64,000 nucleotides of DNA from Ooceraea biroi (GCF_003672135.1 NC_039507.1:3859624-3923623), one strand, 5' to 3'; counted from the stretch's first letter, positions 39,701 through 51,113 are shown. A program made the numbers and translations. Notes: generated by a model not told the origin, from the letters alone.

Positions 39701-42295
39701 TTCCGACAAATACTAAAGTTGACAGCACATTCGCATGTGGAAGTGCTGCTCCACGCAAAGTTTCATTCATCAACTAATTAAAAGTTTATTTAATATCGAG
39801 GATGTGATCATATGAAAACAAAACATGAGTTTGCTTTTCCTGCTACTTAATGATGCATATCTGTCTTAATTTTTCATTATTCAAACTTGCGATGTTTTAT
39901 TTACAGATAACAGATGTATTTTTGTATAGGCAATTGGAATTTTGTTTCAGCATTTATATATTACGCTGATTATGACAGTGTTCTGTACGTCGCTGGATTA
40001 ATAATTTTATACTGGCGCCGATAGGATTAGCATAATCAACGTTTTGCTCTAATTAAACCAAAAGAGATTAGCGTTCTCTGATGGCCATCCATTATTAGCA
40101 ATAACTGCATTCTCTTGCTCCATGTGCTCGTGCATTTATGGAGATTTAAAATGATTGCTGATAATAAGCAGCATCACGTACAATAAATGCGAACCGTGTC
40201 ATAATCCGGTTTGAAAGAGCATGTATCCAATCGACCTTACGGCAGCTACTATTGATTTCGTTGCAATGTGTTCTCCGCTATTCTCGTATAACGTTACACT
40301 CTGCGGAACATTTCAGCAATGCATCAATTGTTTTACGGCGTCGCCGTAAACTCTTAGTACTGTAATTAGGTAAAGCTGCCAGACGTTTTCATTTCTGATT
40401 GTCCGAAATTAAAAGCAAAGAGTTAAACGGAGTCAGGGTCGTGGGTAGCTCTTTTTCATTGTCAAAGAAAAGCGCGCACTGAAATCTCACAACGAAAATG
40501 CGGGCACAAACCTTTTATAATTTTATTCGCTCGAGACCTTTTTACCTTGTTCCCCGACGTTCCGTAATCTTGGATGTCGCGGGACGGTATTTTTAATTTT
40601 CAGCTACGCAGCTGTGCATGATATGACAAAGTGAATCATTCTGGAGTTCTTAACAAACCGCTCATCAAGAGATACGGTAGTGTTTCGCGCCAAATGCACA
40701 CGCGAAGCTACGCACAAAACCACCCTATGTATATGTATTAGTGAGATGAAAACACCTTTTCGATCATGAATCTCAATAAGGGCTGAACGGAATTTCGTAA
40801 TAGGCTTAATCGATATCCCTTAATTGGCGCAAACGCGCGCTGAATAAACGCGATATCTGCATCCTTTAACGCGATTTCATCCCTTCGCGGAACCATATCG
40901 CGGAGAGGAACGCCAAATCGCGTTAGGGAATATGTCGTGACATTTAATTATCGATCCGATCGATACGAGATACGGCCAAATCCAAGTACAAAAGCAAATT
41001 AGCCCGTGATTAAACAATCCTCGTTCCAAATCTCTTGCAAAACAGCGGTGCAAACAGCGAAGAGGATACCTATGTTCGCTAGCGGCACTAAAGTAATTAG
41101 TTTTATACGTGCGATTGTTATGGCTACTCCACTGCGATAATCGATGCAACGAGGTTTTTATTCATCGTTGATTGATCCCTCGTTTTAGGCTTGGAGCGTT
41201 GCTCAATGGAACGATGCTCGATGGCGCGTTGTTCCTCGTTATCATTAACAAATACGCCTCCGCCGCTCCCTTGGGAGACCGGACACGTGACACACGGTGA
41301 TGCAGCGTCTACGTGAGGTACGTCACGTAAATATATGTCTCTACTCTGTTAAATATATGTCTTTACTCTGTTATTCGTTGCCATCCACGATGCTGCACGC
41401 GGGAAGCGTTGTCAGTACTCCGTTAAAATTTAATGATACTCTTTGAGACCGACGTGCAATAAATTTTTTATTAACGAAAATGCACGGTCGATGATTTTTG
41501 AGCTCCAAGCGAAGTGTAATTAAAATTAAAGGACTCTTGCACAAATCGAGTCTCGTATAACTAGAAAAAGCTCTATTTCCAAATTTCAACTTAAATATAT
41601 ATTTTATGAGATATAATTACGAAATTCATCAAATATTAAAATAAATTAGAAAGTTACAACACAGATGATAGTCTTCAAAATTCTTCTTCAAAGTTCAACT
41701 AGGAAAAAGAACTATATCAAAGAATCATTGAAATACTTGGTATAAAAGTATAATATAACATAGGCAAATACGCTCTTTAAAATTCTTCAACTGTTGTATC
41801 TTTTTCTGACTTTACTGACTTACTGTTAGACGCCACGCAAAAGTGCTTTTTTGGACTTTTTATTTTAACTGCGGCAGATTACTTCCTCTACATAAAAAAA
41901 AACACCGAGCATCTTTCTTTCTTGTTCTTCTCTCCTTTCATTTCAAAATCTTTGTCCATAAGAATAAGCAATATTATTTCGTACTAAAAACATAATTAAA
42001 TCCGATTTAATATAATCTTAATTCCTGTTTGTGATTACGAAAGTTAATTAAACTTCTTATGAATTAAATGTTTAATGCTGAGATGCTACTTATAGTACAA
42101 AGAACAGCAGATATCGATACAGTTTTTCCATGCTTGCAACTTGAATCAATTTCATGATCATTAATAACCGGAGCGGATACTGTATGTAATGTGCATTTTC
42201 GTTTTACCGCTGGTAATAAATGTCTCCGGCGATTTTCAGCCAAAGATGCCGCCACGCAGACGGAGGATTTCGGATCTCCGGACGACGCCAGTTAG
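2595..42295 (+). CDS. Atypical class A (rhodopsin-like) GPCR, whole gene, 8 coding exons
   Basis: This is the gene-level entry; exons are 2595-2816, 4555-4680, 13257-13373, 19409-19548, 20251-20398, 36323-36577, 39500-39599 and 42240-42295. All junctions have GT/AG ends and compatible phases and give one frame of about 387 residues. Class A landmarks are N55 (1.50), D86 (2.50), C113 (3.25) paired with C192 in the second extracellular loop, DRY at 137-139, W165 (4.50), P212 (5.50), F274/P280 in TM6 and NPFLY at 314-318. The TM2-loop-TM3 stretch (LLTSLASNDLAIGLL, then GCWPYGEVVCQI) is typical of amine receptors. The amine-binding Asp at 3.32 is replaced by R120, the toggle Trp 6.48 by V278, and Tyr 7.43 by L308. 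It should act at the plasma membrane and couple to G proteins, ligand unknown. It may belong to the insect orphan amine-like receptors (Drosophila CG13579 type), but that assignment is from memory and unverified. The introns include one of about 16 kb. Confidence 0.9.
2817..4554 (+). other. Receptor intron 1
   Basis: No gene seen. An imperfect hairpin lies at about 4097-4139 (GGAGAACTTGATATCTGATA against TATCAGATTACTTCTCTCC). Confidence 0.8.
4555..4680 (+). CDS. GPCR exon 2: TM2, first extracellular loop, start of TM3
   Basis: Residues 75-116 lie between a TTCTTCCAG acceptor and a CAG|GTAACT donor, phase 0 on both sides. It contains LLTSLASNDLAIGLL with the conserved Asp 2.50 (D86), the amine-receptor-like loop YGCWPYGE, and Cys 3.25 (C113) for the disulfide to the second extracellular loop. 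Confidence 0.92.
4681..13256 (+). other. Receptor intron 2 (8.6 kb)
   Basis: Mostly AT-rich, with a CpG-rich patch at about 9.4-10.6 kb that holds long but unconvincing frames and the G14 run, CT-rich repeats near 8367-8388 and 10690-10720, and an AT-rich low-complexity block at about 11.9-12.1 kb. No gene recognised. Confidence 0.75.
10379..10392 (+). repeat. 14-base G homopolymer
   Basis: A run of 14 G in receptor intron 2, prone to length error in sequencing. Confidence 0.95.
13257..13373 (+). CDS. GPCR exon 3: TM3, DRY motif, second intracellular loop
   Basis: Residues 117-155, phase 0 at both ends (TTGTTCCAG acceptor, AGG|GTAAGT donor). It reads ALLRGALTQQSAVILVCMAI followed by DRY and a basic loop (HPHRYHKHSSKR). 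Counting back 18 positions from the DRY arginine puts R120 (codon 13266-13268) at position 3.32, where amine receptors have Asp. Confidence 0.92.
13444..13545 (+). repeat. 34-bp tandem repeat, three units
   Basis: Units ATCTG(T/C)ATACCAATAATA start at 13444, 13478 and 13512, just after receptor exon 3. Confidence 0.85.
14876..16116 (+). mobile_element. Pogo-like DNA transposon remnant, internally deleted
   Basis: Inverted ends GGGGAGACCAGGGATAAAAG and (reverse complement of the right end) GAGGAGACCAGGGACAAACG match at about 20 of 23 positions. Both are flanked by TA (14874-14875 and 16117-16118), as expected for a TA target duplication. A short frame from ATG 15359 begins MPNIRKRKTDRG, the characteristic N-terminal start of pogo-like (pipsqueak-HTH) transposases, and stops after about 43 codons. 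The motif GGGACAAA-GTAAC recurs inside the ends and as an internal palindrome at 15243-15275. It lies in receptor intron 3 and is non-autonomous. Confidence 0.75.
18933..19074. mobile_element. 142-bp palindromic MITE with TA target duplication
   Basis: The two arms, each about 55 bases and starting CACTGATAGGCAG, are reverse complements with two mismatches. They surround a short centre containing GGTTGTCAGCGGTTGTCAGT. TA flanks both sides (18931-18932, 19075-19076). This fits a Tc1/mariner-type miniature element. It lies in receptor intron 3, about 330 bases before exon 4. Confidence 0.75.
19409..19548 (+). CDS. GPCR exon 4: TM4 and second extracellular loop
   Basis: Residues 156-202 (the last codon is split, AG|G). 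It contains W165 (4.50), the hydrophobic TM4 run IASVAIFGVLVL, an NGS glycosylation site and C192, the partner of Cys 3.25. Two in-frame acceptors exist. The one ending at 19393 follows the better pyrimidine tract and would add YYMRQ. The one ending at 19408 gives a DRY-to-W4.50 spacing equal to that of typical receptors and is preferred here. The donor is CTTAG|GTATCG. Confidence 0.85.
19549..20250 (+). other. Receptor intron 4 (0.7 kb)
   Basis: Phase 2 intron between TM4/loop and TM5 coding. No internal feature seen. Confidence 0.85.
20251..20398 (+). CDS. GPCR exon 5: TM5 and third intracellular loop
   Basis: It starts after CCTCTTTCAG and completes the split Arg codon, then runs ILACCCFYFPTTMVLMYCYG, which is TM5 with Pro 5.50 at P212. 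The conserved Tyr 5.58 position is Cys (C220), flanked by Tyr on both sides. A short basic third intracellular loop follows (NKLRLKRVV...). It ends at AGG|GTAAGT in phase 0. Confidence 0.9.
20814..20839 (+). repeat. (AG)n microsatellite
   Basis: Uninterrupted AG run in receptor intron 5. Confidence 0.97.
30087..30703 (+). repeat. Long direct repeat, copy A (about 615 bp)
   Basis: It begins GACGCGGTAGCGTCGCGACG (a small hairpin, GACGC-GGTA-GCGTC) and shares an ordered series of blocks with copy B at 31308-31917. One shared block is TTCAGGTTCAGACTCACGTA. It also contains ACGCCAAGTACATAAAAA, shared with the foldback element at 32189-32713. It appears to be part of an unidentified transposon. 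Confidence 0.75.
30785..30899 (+). repeat. Short diverged tandem duplication (about 55 bp)
   Basis: Two adjacent diverged units share AAATCCAT(A/G)TTA and a TTTGCAAA...ATTGATAG/ATTCATAG block. It lies inside the spacer of the long direct-repeat structure. Confidence 0.5.
30927..31303 (+). repeat. 119-bp tandem repeat, about 3.2 copies
   Basis: Units start at 30927, 31046, 31165 and (partial) 31284, each beginning A(A/G)CTTTTT(C/T)ATTT and ending TTTCTAAGGGCTAG. Copies differ at only a few bases. The array fills the space between the two long direct repeats and ends just before copy B. Confidence 0.88.
31308..31917 (+). repeat. Long direct repeat, copy B (about 610 bp)
   Basis: Diverged copy of 30087-30703 in the same orientation. 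Its start has a longer hairpin, GCGACGC-GGTA-GCGTCGC (31306-31323), followed by ACGCCAAGTACGTAAAAA. Several small deletions separate it from copy A. Confidence 0.75.
32189..32713. mobile_element. 525-bp foldback element with 161-bp terminal inverted repeats
   Basis: The arms 32189-32349 and 32553-32713 are reverse complements with only two differences in 161 bases, and begin ATCCCTCTAAAAAACCTTAC. Each arm carries GCCAAGTA three times (left arm at 32225, 32277 and, inverted, at 32326-32334), possible transposase-binding sites. The roughly 200-bp centre shows no recognised protein; a 79-codon frame at 32415-32654 runs into the right arm and is not convincing. No clear target duplication was seen. 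It lies in receptor intron 5. Confidence 0.8.
36323..36577 (+). CDS. GPCR exon 6: TM6, TM7, NPxxY, helix 8
   Basis: Residues 252-336, after a TACATATTTCAG acceptor. TM6 reads SLGFIVMVTPWTIQEVV: F274 (6.44) and P280 (6.50) are present, but 6.48 is V278 (codon 36401-36403) rather than Trp. TM7 reads WLALSNSFWNPFLYWLL: NPxxY is kept and 7.43 is Leu. Helix 8 is HFRRISRELLYTK. The donor is AAG|GTACGC. If the intron is retained, the frame runs to a TAA at 36650-36652 and adds 24 residues. Confidence 0.92.
36578..39499 (+). other. Receptor intron 6 (2.9 kb)
   Basis: Contains the (AG)n run and a CpG-rich patch at about 37.3-38.3 kb with frames open on both strands; no recognised gene. A small palindrome (GAATACATTA-CGG-TAATGTATTC) is at 39243-39265. 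Confidence 0.75.
36728..36764 (+). repeat. (AG)n microsatellite
   Basis: Uninterrupted AG run about 150 bases after receptor exon 6. Confidence 0.97.
39500..39599 (+). CDS. GPCR exon 7: C-terminal tail
   Basis: Residues 337-369 plus the first base of 370. The acceptor chosen ends at 39499 (TTTTTATATGTAG), which keeps phase 0 and gives ILCRSKPLGAKQHCCATSTG. A nearby CAG acceptor at 39510 would give an immediate stop (GTC TAA). Cys 339, just after helix 8, could be a palmitoylation site. The donor is ATCAG|GTACGT in phase 1. Confidence 0.8.
39600..42239 (+). other. Receptor intron 7 (2.6 kb)
   Basis: No gene seen. Around 40666-40705 the sequence (TCAAGAGATACGGTAGTGTT) resembles the start of the long direct repeats at 30.1 and 31.3 kb, a possible degraded fragment. 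Confidence 0.65.
42240..42295 (+). CDS. GPCR exon 8: last coding segment and stop
   Basis: After the GATTTTCAG acceptor, two bases complete an Ala codon and the frame reads KDAATQTEDFGSPDDAS, then TAG at 42293-42295. The phase matches the donor of exon 7. The same frame stays open for 89 more codons after TAG to TGA at 42563-42565, in GC-rich sequence. The exon continues at least into the 3'UTR; no polyadenylation site could be chosen. Confidence 0.75.
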
Positions 42296-45200
42296 TACAG
42301 CGTGGCGGCATGCCGGCACCTAATGCTCCTATATAACCGAGCACACCATCCGTCGTCGTTGTCGTCGTTGTCGTCTATACGCCGACATCCGCGATACGAC
42401 GTCGCACCCTCGCTGGCACGAGGGCAAGTCTCGCACGTCGAGGAGGAGGTGGCGGACGGCGTCGCGACGCTCGGGTCGGATCGTCGACGCGGTCAACGGC
42501 GTCGCTTCGGGTATACACGCTTCAAGAGCCTGCCGGATCTCGTTCGAGACCTGGAACCGCCATGAAACAGCGCTGATCGTCAGCAGCTCGTCGAGTCAGG
42601 GTATCACACCGCCACTCGACACTCTGTGATTCGCTTGATAAGATCTCAGACAGCATCCCCTAATCGCGAATTCCATGCTCCGGGGGAGCGTAAGGGTGCG
42701 CGAGCTGCGGCCGTGTGTCGACACACACCGCGATTAGTGTGTCGTCGTGACTAGATCGATTACGGAAATTAATTACGGTACCAACGGGGATACCAATTGC
42801 GCCGTACCATCGACGATGTACACGGAGATGTTTAATCACGGCTCGGCGCAATACGAGTGTTAACGTCATTCGCACCCGCATCTTTCGACGTTTCCCTTCC
42901 CCCTCCTCCTTCCCCCTCAGTGACGCGATTGATTATTAACAGGTGAGTGATCGCACTCTCTGCAAGAGACGCACTCGAGCACAAAATCGCTTCTTTCATG
43001 AGTACGTAATTCTTCCGCGTACCTTTCCTTACGAGTTGTCTTCAGACATAAGCGCAGCGAAAAACGCAAAAGACATGAATATTTGCCAGTACAGATAGTT
43101 ACTACGCAGAAATCGCTTTAAATTTATTTCTTCTTGTTTGACGAATTCCTCGATCAATTTGGAGTGGGACCTTTTTTAAGAACATTTCAATCAGACGTTA
43201 TAGAGTAATTCAACTGAAGCGAAATTGCTCGGATTCGCGATACATTCATGTGTTATAAAGGACGCAAAATCGCGTGTCGAGTCAAATGATACCTCGTGAA
43301 GAAATGAGGTATATTTTAACGTGCAATCGTTTGCTCAAACCTAAGAACTCACTGGCGTGAGGCCAATGCACAATCTCTTATATCCACGTCATAAACATCG
43401 TTGTTACACATACTTCACCAAAAACGGTCGCCGCACAAAGAGTGCAAATATCCGATATCATCCTTTTAATATTGCAGAATTTTATACTACGACTAAAATC
43501 AACAAAGATAGAACGCATGTTAGAATAGCAACATATTTTTTCTGCATCTCCAGGAAGACAGTTTACTCATCCTTCAGAATCTGGAATCGTTATAAAGAAA
43601 TAAGTTAATGATTTCCCAAAAGAAATTTATTTGAACGATGATAGGACAAAGTAATCTCATTATTTTTTTTGGCATAATGCAGATTGAATAATGCAGAAAC
43701 GATCTCGCAAATTTAATTTATGTCTTGAACTGTAATATACTGACTTTTTACATGTCAAAAATAGCAATATGCGAATTTTTATTTGGCTTATCGTGAAAAT
43801 TGCAAATGTAGAGAAAATCGAGAGATTTTTAAATACCGACGTAGATAGGAAACTGTAAAGCTAAATGATATTGAACATAATCGGAGGATTCGTCAGAGTA
43901 TTCGAGAAATAGTAATGGCATCTCTGCTTTAAACGAGAAACACGGAATCGATGCCGTGCATGCTTTAGCGCGTTATATGTTGGTGAAATAGAATCTTCTT
44001 GTACATAAGAAGAAATTACCGATGTGTAGGCTTCTCTGTTCAGAGAGAAAGAAGATGTCGAACCGATGGAACTGCTAACGAGATCGACAACATCATTTCA
44101 TATGCATCGTTCTCGTGAATAAAATCCGACATCTCTTGAGACTTTAATACGCGTGAAATAATTATACTTTGAACCTATAATTAATATTACCGTGCATTCT
44201 CTCTCTCTGATGCGCGGGATAATTTATACCTGTGTAGGAAGTACACTTTATATCGCTCATCGTAATGATAAAAAATATTCTATTTTAAAATTGTAATTAT
44301 CTTTCTTTTTATATTTTTAGTCTTTTTCTTTAATAATTTATCCCGTTATATCTTTTTCCTCTATAATTACTTAAAAATTATGCATTTACATCTTAATACC
44401 TCATGATTCCATTACTTATAATACATTGCGTTTACAAATAAATTCAATTAATACGTTTCGTGATATTAGATCGATTGTGATATTAGATTATTATTATAAC
44501 TTATAGATATTGCAATACTACGAGCGAGTTTAACTTTTTTTATATATCCCCTAATGATACATAAAGCCTTGTAGGATAACATTTGAATAGACTTTGTACG
44601 ATAATTCTGATTAGTTATAGAAGCGTATATATAAATCACGATAAGTATAATAGTAAATAAAATTGTCAAGAAAACTTGTATCAGAAGACATTTGGCGATG
44701 CATTTTTCGATGCACAATTCACACGCCTTTGTGAAGGTGAATTAATGTATTGTTAAGACTCTACGTGCTCTTTGCATATTTTTAAATACTTGTATATTTT
44801 GAAGAACGATAGAATCAACTGTCACTTTATTTGCTTAAATTAACATACAGACGACTGGTGAATCATTATTTGTTTTCAGGCTGCTGATATTGAAGCAAAC
44901 TTTCAGATGAAAACGGCACTTTTTGAAGTATTTGCTTCAAGAGTCTTATCCTACTTCTCTCAGGATCTTAGCGAGAGGTGGCTTATCGAAAGTACCTCTT
45001 CCTATGTATTTACTTACGTGAGAAAAAAATTATTGCTCGTAATTGCGTACATTAAAAACGCATCGGACAATGCAACTGACTAAAAACACGCGATAGCACG
45101 TGCTGTTCTTTGAATGCGTGAAGAACAAAAAGTACACTATCTCTAAAAATGAATAAGAGATAACAAGAACATAGTGCAGAGTATCCAAGTAACTTTAACT

Positions 45201-48200
45201 CCAAGTAAAAAGATATCTACTTGTATCTAAAAAATTGCGGTTCAAGGGAAACTCAAGTTTACTCCTAAGTACTTTCGCGATTGATAGTATCCCTAGAGGA
45301 CACGCTCCCTTGTTCACGCTTTTGTAGCTCTTGCTGGCTTCCACTTTGCGTTACGCGTACGAAATGCTGATGCAGAAAACTCGAAAGTCCCGAACCAAAC
45401 AAGATTAGCTGTATTCTGCTATACGCACAGGATATCTGAAATTTAAATTTGTATTATCCAATTGTTATTTTTTAGTATTTATTTATTGTTATTTTATTAT
45501 ATTATTTAATTTATTATTGATTGATTATGTCGATATTAAAAAAAACCTCTTGTGTGTATGTTATAATGTAAATAATATTTCCTGATATTAGGATCGATTA
45601 ACAGATTAAATTAAACATTTATCATGGTTTTTTAAAAAATTATCTCGCACAATACTCTTACAAGATACATTTCGCGAGGCTATTAAAGACAAGAATAGAA
45701 CAAAGGCGACAGAGGCAAAGACTTTCCCTTTTGCATTTTAAAGTTTGCCAAACGCGTCTATTAGTATTACATTAGTGCGTCGAGAAAAAGACATTTCCGG
45801 CGAAGGCACGCGTATACAATTGCAAGATGTATCGCACCATCAAGACCGCACAAACTACTCAGCAATGTCGAGAACGTACATTGGCAATTCTCAACGTGAT
45901 AAAACTTAAACGCAAGCTTAGCGATAGCGTAATAAGCAAAGCAACGTAAAGAGAGACGTAGCGAGTCAAAGTGGAGGATCTATCTAAAAGGACAGTAAAA
46001 ATGAAACACTGCCTGCAAATGATTCACTATCGACACGGGACTACACATAGTCCGCGATGGTGCCACGATTCGTGCTACTTTGTATTGAATCGAATGCGAA
46101 TCGTTTTTTGTATTCAACGTATCCGAGATTACGCGTATAGGTAGAACCCTATATAAGACCTACTAGCTAAATGCAACCCGGCGACTAGTTAAATTATTGA
46201 GTAATCACGAGACTTTTACTAATCACACCACCGAATGAATGCCTTAATCAGGGAATCTTTTGTAAATCGGTGAAGCACGATACCGTGAGAGAGGAGCAAC
46301 TAATTGTAAATACTCTGCAAAAGATCGCTGGTCGGCTTTAACGGCTGTTTCTTGCAGAGTAAATAGGAATTGAACGCCACACTTCGTTTAAGCGTGATAG
46401 TTGCATCTTTTTGTATTCGTATTTGAATTATCATTGACATCAGCGCTGTAAAATAAATCTCTATTGTTTCTAGAAGTGCGTTGAAATCGTCCTGTGCATA
46501 ATTTATGAAGAAAAGTATAAAAACTATTCTCCATATTAAACCTCAATCGCCAATTTTGCAATAATGATAATTGTTTGACAGGATGTTTTTACAGGGGATA
46601 ATATTTAATAAATTTTTCTGCGTATGAAAGGCAAAGATGTGCAAGAAGCACGGGCAATGTATGTACATATATGTAAATCGTACAAAAAGCGAAACTAGCC
46701 GTAATGTAAATGGCAATATGAAAATCAACTTCATCTGTGTATTGTTTTCCGCTTTAATAAGAGGATTTTTAATATTAAGTCGAATGAAAATCGATCGCAG
46801 GTCGGTCGACGACTTTAGTATTCGTTAAGAATAAGAATAAAATCCAAAGAGTGGGATAACACTCAATTTTTTAAATTAGATAATTAATTGTTTATCTGTT
46901 AATGTACTTTTAAATTATTACATAAGTTACAATAATGTTGCGTTGCCAAATAACATCTGTTGCTTACTGAAAATCCTTGTCTTATAGCAAATAATTGCGA
47001 ACGACTGTATCGCGAGATAATGTATATAATTATAAACATGACATATATTTGTCAATAAATAATTAATTCGTATATTAAAAATCTTGTAGTTTGTTATTTG
47101 TATACAAATACAAAATCCTATTAAAACGAAAATTGGTGTATGAGATTTTTAATACGATTTTAAAAAAGAGAATAAACGACGCATTTGTATTCTAAATTGT
47201 TTATTAATTTGTGTACAGATTTCTCGTTCATAAAAACAAAATGCTATGCGAATTTCATGTGTTACATTATGTTCCTTATATACCTCTCTAGTGGCGATTG
47301 CAAATACAGATTGCTTAATATAGCCGAGGTAGAGAGCACGTTTTTATGTGCTGCGATGCAAAGAAGTGATTTACATACTTCCTTATTTAGTGCATTTTGC
47401 ATTAGGTAACTTAAACAAAATACATTTTAAAGTATCCTCACACAATAATCTTATCGTACATTGTGAGTTAAAGTTTGCATACTTCGTAACTTAAAAAATA
47501 TTTCAAGACTATAATAATGCGTCATTGAGCTCGGAAAATCCTCCTTTGTAATAACTTTAGTATCATTATGATATGATTAATCCTTTTATTCTTTCTTTAT
47601 TTTAATTATATAACTTCTGTGCACCAACCCAAAATACATAATTAGAAAGTTGCTTTTGAGATACCAATTAAAAAGTATTTAAAAATCAGTATCTTTGAAA
47701 ATAAAATATAACATTTGCAAAGATACGGAGAAATATTTACTTTTAATATTGAAATTCAAGAAAGGAGGATTAAGTGCATCAATTTGGCGAAGAACTTTGC
47801 ATAATTGCCATAACTGTAGTAGACTAACGCTAAAAGTTATAAGCTATCGTTTATCATTTTTCGTTTTTACCTAAACCAAAGTCTATAAATTGGTATACAT
47901 TTCTGTATTGTTATATCAACCGTTCGATATCTGTAAAAATAATCTCACTTCTTGAACGTATTCTGTAGAGCTTAAATACGTATTTGAGTCTTATTTAACT
48001 ATTCAATTTATCATTAAATAATATTTGCCGATATTAATTTCTTGATTTAATTATTTTCAATGATAAAAATACGTATATCCCTGTAATTTAATGTAGTGAA
48101 ATATGCAGAACATTCTTTTTAATAATGGCACACTTCTTTACTCAAGAATACAATTAAATTATTAATTATGCTACCTTATGTTTAATAAGTAATAGGTATA

Positions 48201-49406
48201 ATACAATATTCATAAATATTCTATGATAATATACGTGCAACAAAGAGAAAAATAACATCGAAAACAGCTTGCAATGTTGAAAATAATATTAAAACTAACA
48301 TTTTTTTCTAATACATTATGAAAAGGCATATACATGAAATTCAATATTATTTATTTTCATATTTTTCATTTCTCAAAACTGTTCCTTTTAATTTAATAGA
48401 GAAGCATGTATATTCTCTAGAAAATTATATTTATTATCATTTCTGAACATTACTTAATTCTAAATATGCATAAATATAAATATGCATGCTTTTACAATAA
48501 AGATGAAATAATATTTGTAAGTCCCTCTCAATTAATTATAAGGGAATATATTTTATTAAAGTCTTAATTTTTTTTAAATTATGATATATTTTTCGTAATT
48601 TCGTAATTATGATAAAACATCTTACTATATATTAAAAACAAATAATAATTTAGCTGTTAAAACATATATACTTGAACAATTTTACACAAGTTTATAATTA
48701 TCCTCATAAAAATCTTACAGCTTAACAGCTCAGACTTTTGAATAAAGTCTCATAATACACGTATTTTTATATATATTCGCACGCATTCGTACACGCATAT
48801 ATATATATGTCTTCGATATTCTCTTATAGTTGGGCCTTACAGCATTATTAAAACACTTCTTACTTCTCGTGTTCGTCCCCTGATACTTGACGCGCTCAAT
48901 TTTAACACATTCGTCGGATGGCGCGTATTAAAAAATTAAACATCGTTCTCATCTCGACCAACGACATCGCAGGAATCAACGAGAAAAATGTTCTTGAATA
49001 TATATCTCAGTATTTAATGCAATACTGTGATATTTTTAACTCTTTTTTTACAAAATATGCGGTACTTATTAAATATTAACGATCTCTGTACAGAATTAGA
49101 TTAAATGCTCTCGTAGATATTATACTAAAATTCTTTCAGATATACCAAACTAGAACGTTTGTGTGCTATAAAAATGGAATTAGTATTTATTTTGTGTTGC
49201 TGACACACACACATGCGTTCTTGGAATGTTTCAGGAAATGTTTCAATATCAAAAATTGTTCTTTTTTTTTGTGCAAATTGACAAAGTGATACTCCATCGT
49301 CGCATCTAGACTGCAACCCTAAAGCAGTTAACGAAGATCAAAACGACAAAACGAAGATATTGAATGCATTAATTATACACCCTTATTATGATTAATATAC
49401 AGATTT

Positions 49407-49408
<2 letters not shown>

Positions 49409-49460
<52 letters not shown>
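49409..49460 (+). repeat. (GT)n microsatellite, 52 bp
   Basis: Uninterrupted GT dinucleotides. A shorter (GT)n lies near 51013-51031. Confidence 0.98.
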
Positions 49461-49463
<3 letters not shown>

Positions 49464-49521
49464 CATTCCATATACTTACATTCGCCGTTTTGTCAGTAGG
49501 ATAATGTTATCGATATTTTAT

Positions 49522-49905
49522 GTCCAGTTCCACAAAATCGAACTTAAACCGAGCTTAACTGAACGACCGTACATTTAACGCCATGGTTAAACTTGTGCGA
49601 ATAATTCACATTGTGTTTGTAACTGTAGTTTAGCTAAGCCTATCTGTCTGTAGGAAGAAACTGTCAAAGATTTCTATTTTTTTCAAACATCAAATGTGAT
49701 TGGTTGCTCACGTTGCTAATAAATGAAGACGTTGCTAGACAAATTTTGAAATCGGTAGCGCTACAGTATTAAACTTTGTTTATATTCATTAAACACCCAA
49801 AATTTGGCGTTAACTTTAACCACGAAAATCAACGTTAAACGCGACATTTCTTTAAAACTTGGTTTAATGATTTAAACTACGTTTAAAGTAATTGTGGAAC
49901 TGGGC
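49522..49905. mobile_element. MITE-like element, about 385 bp
   Basis: The ends CCAGTTCCACAA (49524-49535) and TTGTGGAACTGG (49892-49903) are inverted repeats. Both inner flanks carry related TTAAAC/TTAACG-rich sequence in inverted order. No protein and no clear target duplication. It lies in the intergenic region between the two genes. Confidence 0.5.
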
Positions 49906-49998
49906 CTCACATGCGCAATTCATTGCGCTGATATACTTATATCCATGATAAAGCATCCAAGAAATAATAAATAGCGTGTTTTCATTATACAGATGTAG

Positions 49999-49999
<1 letters not shown>

Positions 50000-50037
<38 letters not shown>
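50000..50037 (+). repeat. (TA)n microsatellite
   Basis: About 19 uninterrupted TA units. Confidence 0.97.
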
Positions 50038-50043
<6 letters not shown>

Positions 50044-51107
50044 CAAATGAGTATACGAATTCATTTTTACCGCAAAAGTCCGCGATAAAAATAATTTTTC
50101 ACAAAAATTGTGTCAGACATCTGCCAGACAACATAGAACATGCAAATAACGAAAAATAAGAGTGTCTTCCGCTTTCTTTTTTTTTTTATGACAAATAACC
50201 AGAGATTTATCGCATTTTATCGAACACAAGATATGTTATGCTAACTGCTAAGACTTTTAATATTATTATTTAATATTTAATAGGAAACTACTATTGTGAA
50301 TCTGCATTATTATACTTCGTGTTAGTAGAATTATATATACAAAATTGTATCCTATCATTTACACTCACGATATCCAGATTCACAACAATCGATAATTCTT
50401 GATAAACCGATCAGACACTTTTTCGTTTTAATTCAAACATTTTTTTCTAACTTATTGTATTCGATATGACTTACGTATTTTAACGCACAAAAAGGTTTGT
50501 CACTGGTTTGTTAATATCAGCAACACGTTACAACAAGTTGGACTTGGGTTCAAGAACACAATGTCTTCAGTTTCAGACTTTTGTTAACATCAATACTTTC
50601 AATGTCTCATTATATTCTTGAAGGAATGAAAATTGAGTCCCCCCTCTTTCATGAACACTCAAATCAAAGCTTAATTATTTGTAATATCTGACTTAAACAC
50701 TAGATTTTCAGAAACAATTGTGTTGGAAAGAAAAGATGTGCTGACAAAACCCATGCAGCAACCCACGACATTTTGCTAATAATATAGACTGCATAAATAA
50801 TAGATGTACTTGGTATATACATATTTCTACTTTTTCTACGATGTATGTATATGTACCTATTGTTCGCATTATCATATCACGCAAAATATGTATTTTACAT
50901 TAACATTTGTCGACAATGTATAGCCTTTCTTCGTTAAACTTACACTCTTTACAATTAATTTCTATCATTCGTAATGTCCCATATTAGGCTTACATCGGCA
51001 GCAGTTGCAGGAGTGTGTGTGTGTGTGTGTGTACAGTCGAATAGCAGTCATTTATGAACTATGGTATAATGATTTACTTGAATCGCGAGCGACTGAGATA
51101 TGCAAAC

Positions 51108-51113
51108 TTTATT
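51108..51113 (-). terminator. Possible polyadenylation signal of the leishmanolysin-like gene
   Basis: TTTATT on the + strand is AATAAA on the - strand, about 530 bases after the stop. It is the nearest canonical hexamer I saw downstream; a single hexamer in AT-rich DNA is weak evidence. Confidence 0.25.

Noticed and set aside
44466..44717. 83-codon - frame with a Cys-rich start and one hydrophobic segment
   Set aside because: No ATG before the hydrophobic segment, AT-rich surroundings, no splice partners and no known family.
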